Below, piece after piece: positions 7,390-7,956 of a stretch of DNA of 7,956 nucleotides; the first letter of the stretch is position 1; each line of letters starts with the position of its first letter. Under the pieces are notes generated by a model. It had not been told where the DNA came from. It worked only from the letters and a program-made list of their open reading frames with translations, and searched no databases. This DNA is from Desulfobacteraceae bacterium (GTDB taxonomy: Bacteria; Desulfobacterota; Desulfobacteria; Desulfobacterales; ETH-SRB1): contig DAOWEW010000108.1 of assembly GCA_030638305.1 (NCBI GenBank), positions 1-7,956 on the forward strand, written 5' to 3'. The position numbers and the translations under genes were made by a program.

Positions 7390-7956
7390 TTATCTTTCAG
7401 GAAGCTCCATAAAATATTTGTTTTTGTGTCCTGCAAAAAGTTCAGGATGAAGAATAGCAGCGACCTCTTCAATAATCTCGTCCAGCTTGTCTGCGGATTG
7501 GGAATAATGCGGCAAAGGACAAAAAATCTTCCCGTCTTTCATGGGTTTAATATTTGCCAGCATCTGTGTTGCATTTGCCAGCTTCTCTTTCGAAGTAATT
7601 CCTGTCTTCGGCCCTCTATACGTAAAAAGAATGTCAGCCTTTTGTCCGCTGGAAAAAAACTTTTCCAGTGTAATCTCCAGTCAGGCAGCCCCTTTAACAT
7701 CATCAAACAGATATTCACCTCCGGCAAGAAGAATCATTTCAGCAGCACCGGAGTTTATGGGCTCTATTTATACTCGATTTTTATTTTTTGCTTCCTATAT
7801 TACTTTTGGTTTTATTTTAACCCCTGCTGTCTTTTTTGCGACACTCTCAATTGTCTTTGACACCCGTGCTATAAAACGGTCAGCCTCTTTTTCTTTGCCG
7901 TAAAATGCGGCCAGGAATTTGATAAAATACATCCTGGTTTTTAGATCCTTTGCAAT
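7390..7956 (-). pseudogene. BtuF/FepB-type periplasmic substrate-binding protein, 3' part, with three in-frame stop codons
   Basis: The single minus-strand frame that begins at the last base of the window reads as the C-terminal 188 positions of a helical-backbone periplasmic binding protein (Peripla_BP_2 family), which would hand the ligand to the permease. It starts with RMYFIKFLAAFYGKEKEADR in the inter-domain helix region, passes VKIKPKVI and NSGAAEMILLAGGEYLFDD, and ends with LDEIIEEVAAILHPELF and the stop at 7390, three bases before the permease ATG. The frame is broken by TAG (7797-7795), TAA (7770-7768) and TGA (7683-7681), yet no frameshift is needed anywhere. From memory of the family, TAG sits where Trp and TAA where Tyr are common, with no length change. 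The simplest view is a recently inactivated gene, or sequence errors; recoding is a weaker option. The N-terminal part with the signal peptide is outside the window. Plus-strand open frames over this region are shadows. Confidence 0.75.
7649..7668 (-). other. Perfect 8-bp hairpin with GUUU loop just downstream of the in-frame TGA
   Basis: On the minus strand CTGGAAAA (7668-7661), loop GTTT (7660-7657) and TTTTCCAG (7656-7649) form a perfect 8-bp stem. The stem begins 12 bases after the TGA at 7683-7681, so the apical loop begins 20 bases after it and its first base is G followed by U. This spacing and loop start agree with the loose rules for bacterial selenocysteine insertion elements. Half the stem is A-T pairs, which can arise by chance, and two other stop codons upstream argue against a functional recoding signal. 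No U-run follows, so it is not a terminator. Confidence 0.35.

Noticed and set aside
7795..7797. TAG read as pyrrolysine in the binding protein
   Set aside because: Corrinoid-using anaerobes may use pyrrolysine, which made this worth a thought, but the codon sits where family members usually have Trp, and a TAA follows only eight codons later; nonsense mutation is simpler.
7426..7903. Two overlapping plus-strand open frames of 144 and 120 codons
   Set aside because: They lie antisense to the binding-protein frame, which has clear family character. Their translations show no recognisable domain, and they are open only because the minus-strand gene is coding.

Overview
The window looks like chromosomal DNA of a Gram-negative, probably strictly anaerobic bacterium. 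The evidence is a TonB-dependent outer-membrane receptor, which requires an outer membrane, encoded next to a RACo-type reductive activator of corrinoid proteins, a family known from corrinoid-dependent methyl transfer in acetogens, sulfate reducers and syntrophs. Moderate-to-low GC and this gene mix suggest Desulfobacterota or a similar anaerobe. That is inference, because no phylogenetic marker is present. Every gene I accept lies on the minus strand, so transcription runs from high to low coordinates.

The larger part (7956 down to 894) reads as a corrinoid uptake and use operon. In order of transcription: (i) a BtuF/FepB-type periplasmic substrate-binding protein, cut by the window edge, whose frame is intact to its end but carries three in-frame stop codons (TAG, TAA, TGA); (ii) a BtuC/FecCD-type permease; (iii) a BtuD/FecE-type ATPase with an extra C-terminal alpha/beta domain of about 150 residues; (iv) a TonB-dependent receptor whose ATG overlaps the ATPase stop codon (ATGA); (v) a RACo-like protein with a [2Fe-2S] domain and an ASKHA-type ATPase domain. 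Together they would carry a corrinoid (or possibly another metal chelate) across both membranes and then keep a cytoplasmic corrinoid enzyme in its active Co(I) state. A 7-bp tandem repeat fills the gap between permease and ATPase and probably explains a spurious N-terminal extension of the ATPase.

The smaller part (843 down to 1) is an AbiE-type (type IV) toxin-antitoxin module: a complete AbiEi-like antitoxin/repressor with a GTG start, overlapping by ATGA an AbiEii-like nucleotidyltransferase toxin that runs off the window. Its control region is clear by eye: a TTGACA/TATATT promoter with 17-bp spacing lies inside and beside a 31-bp perfect-arm inverted repeat that ends on the ribosome binding site, a good candidate autorepression operator.

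No tRNA, rRNA, CRISPR array, insertion sequence or convincing intrinsic terminator was seen. No gene-free stretch exceeds about 105 bases.
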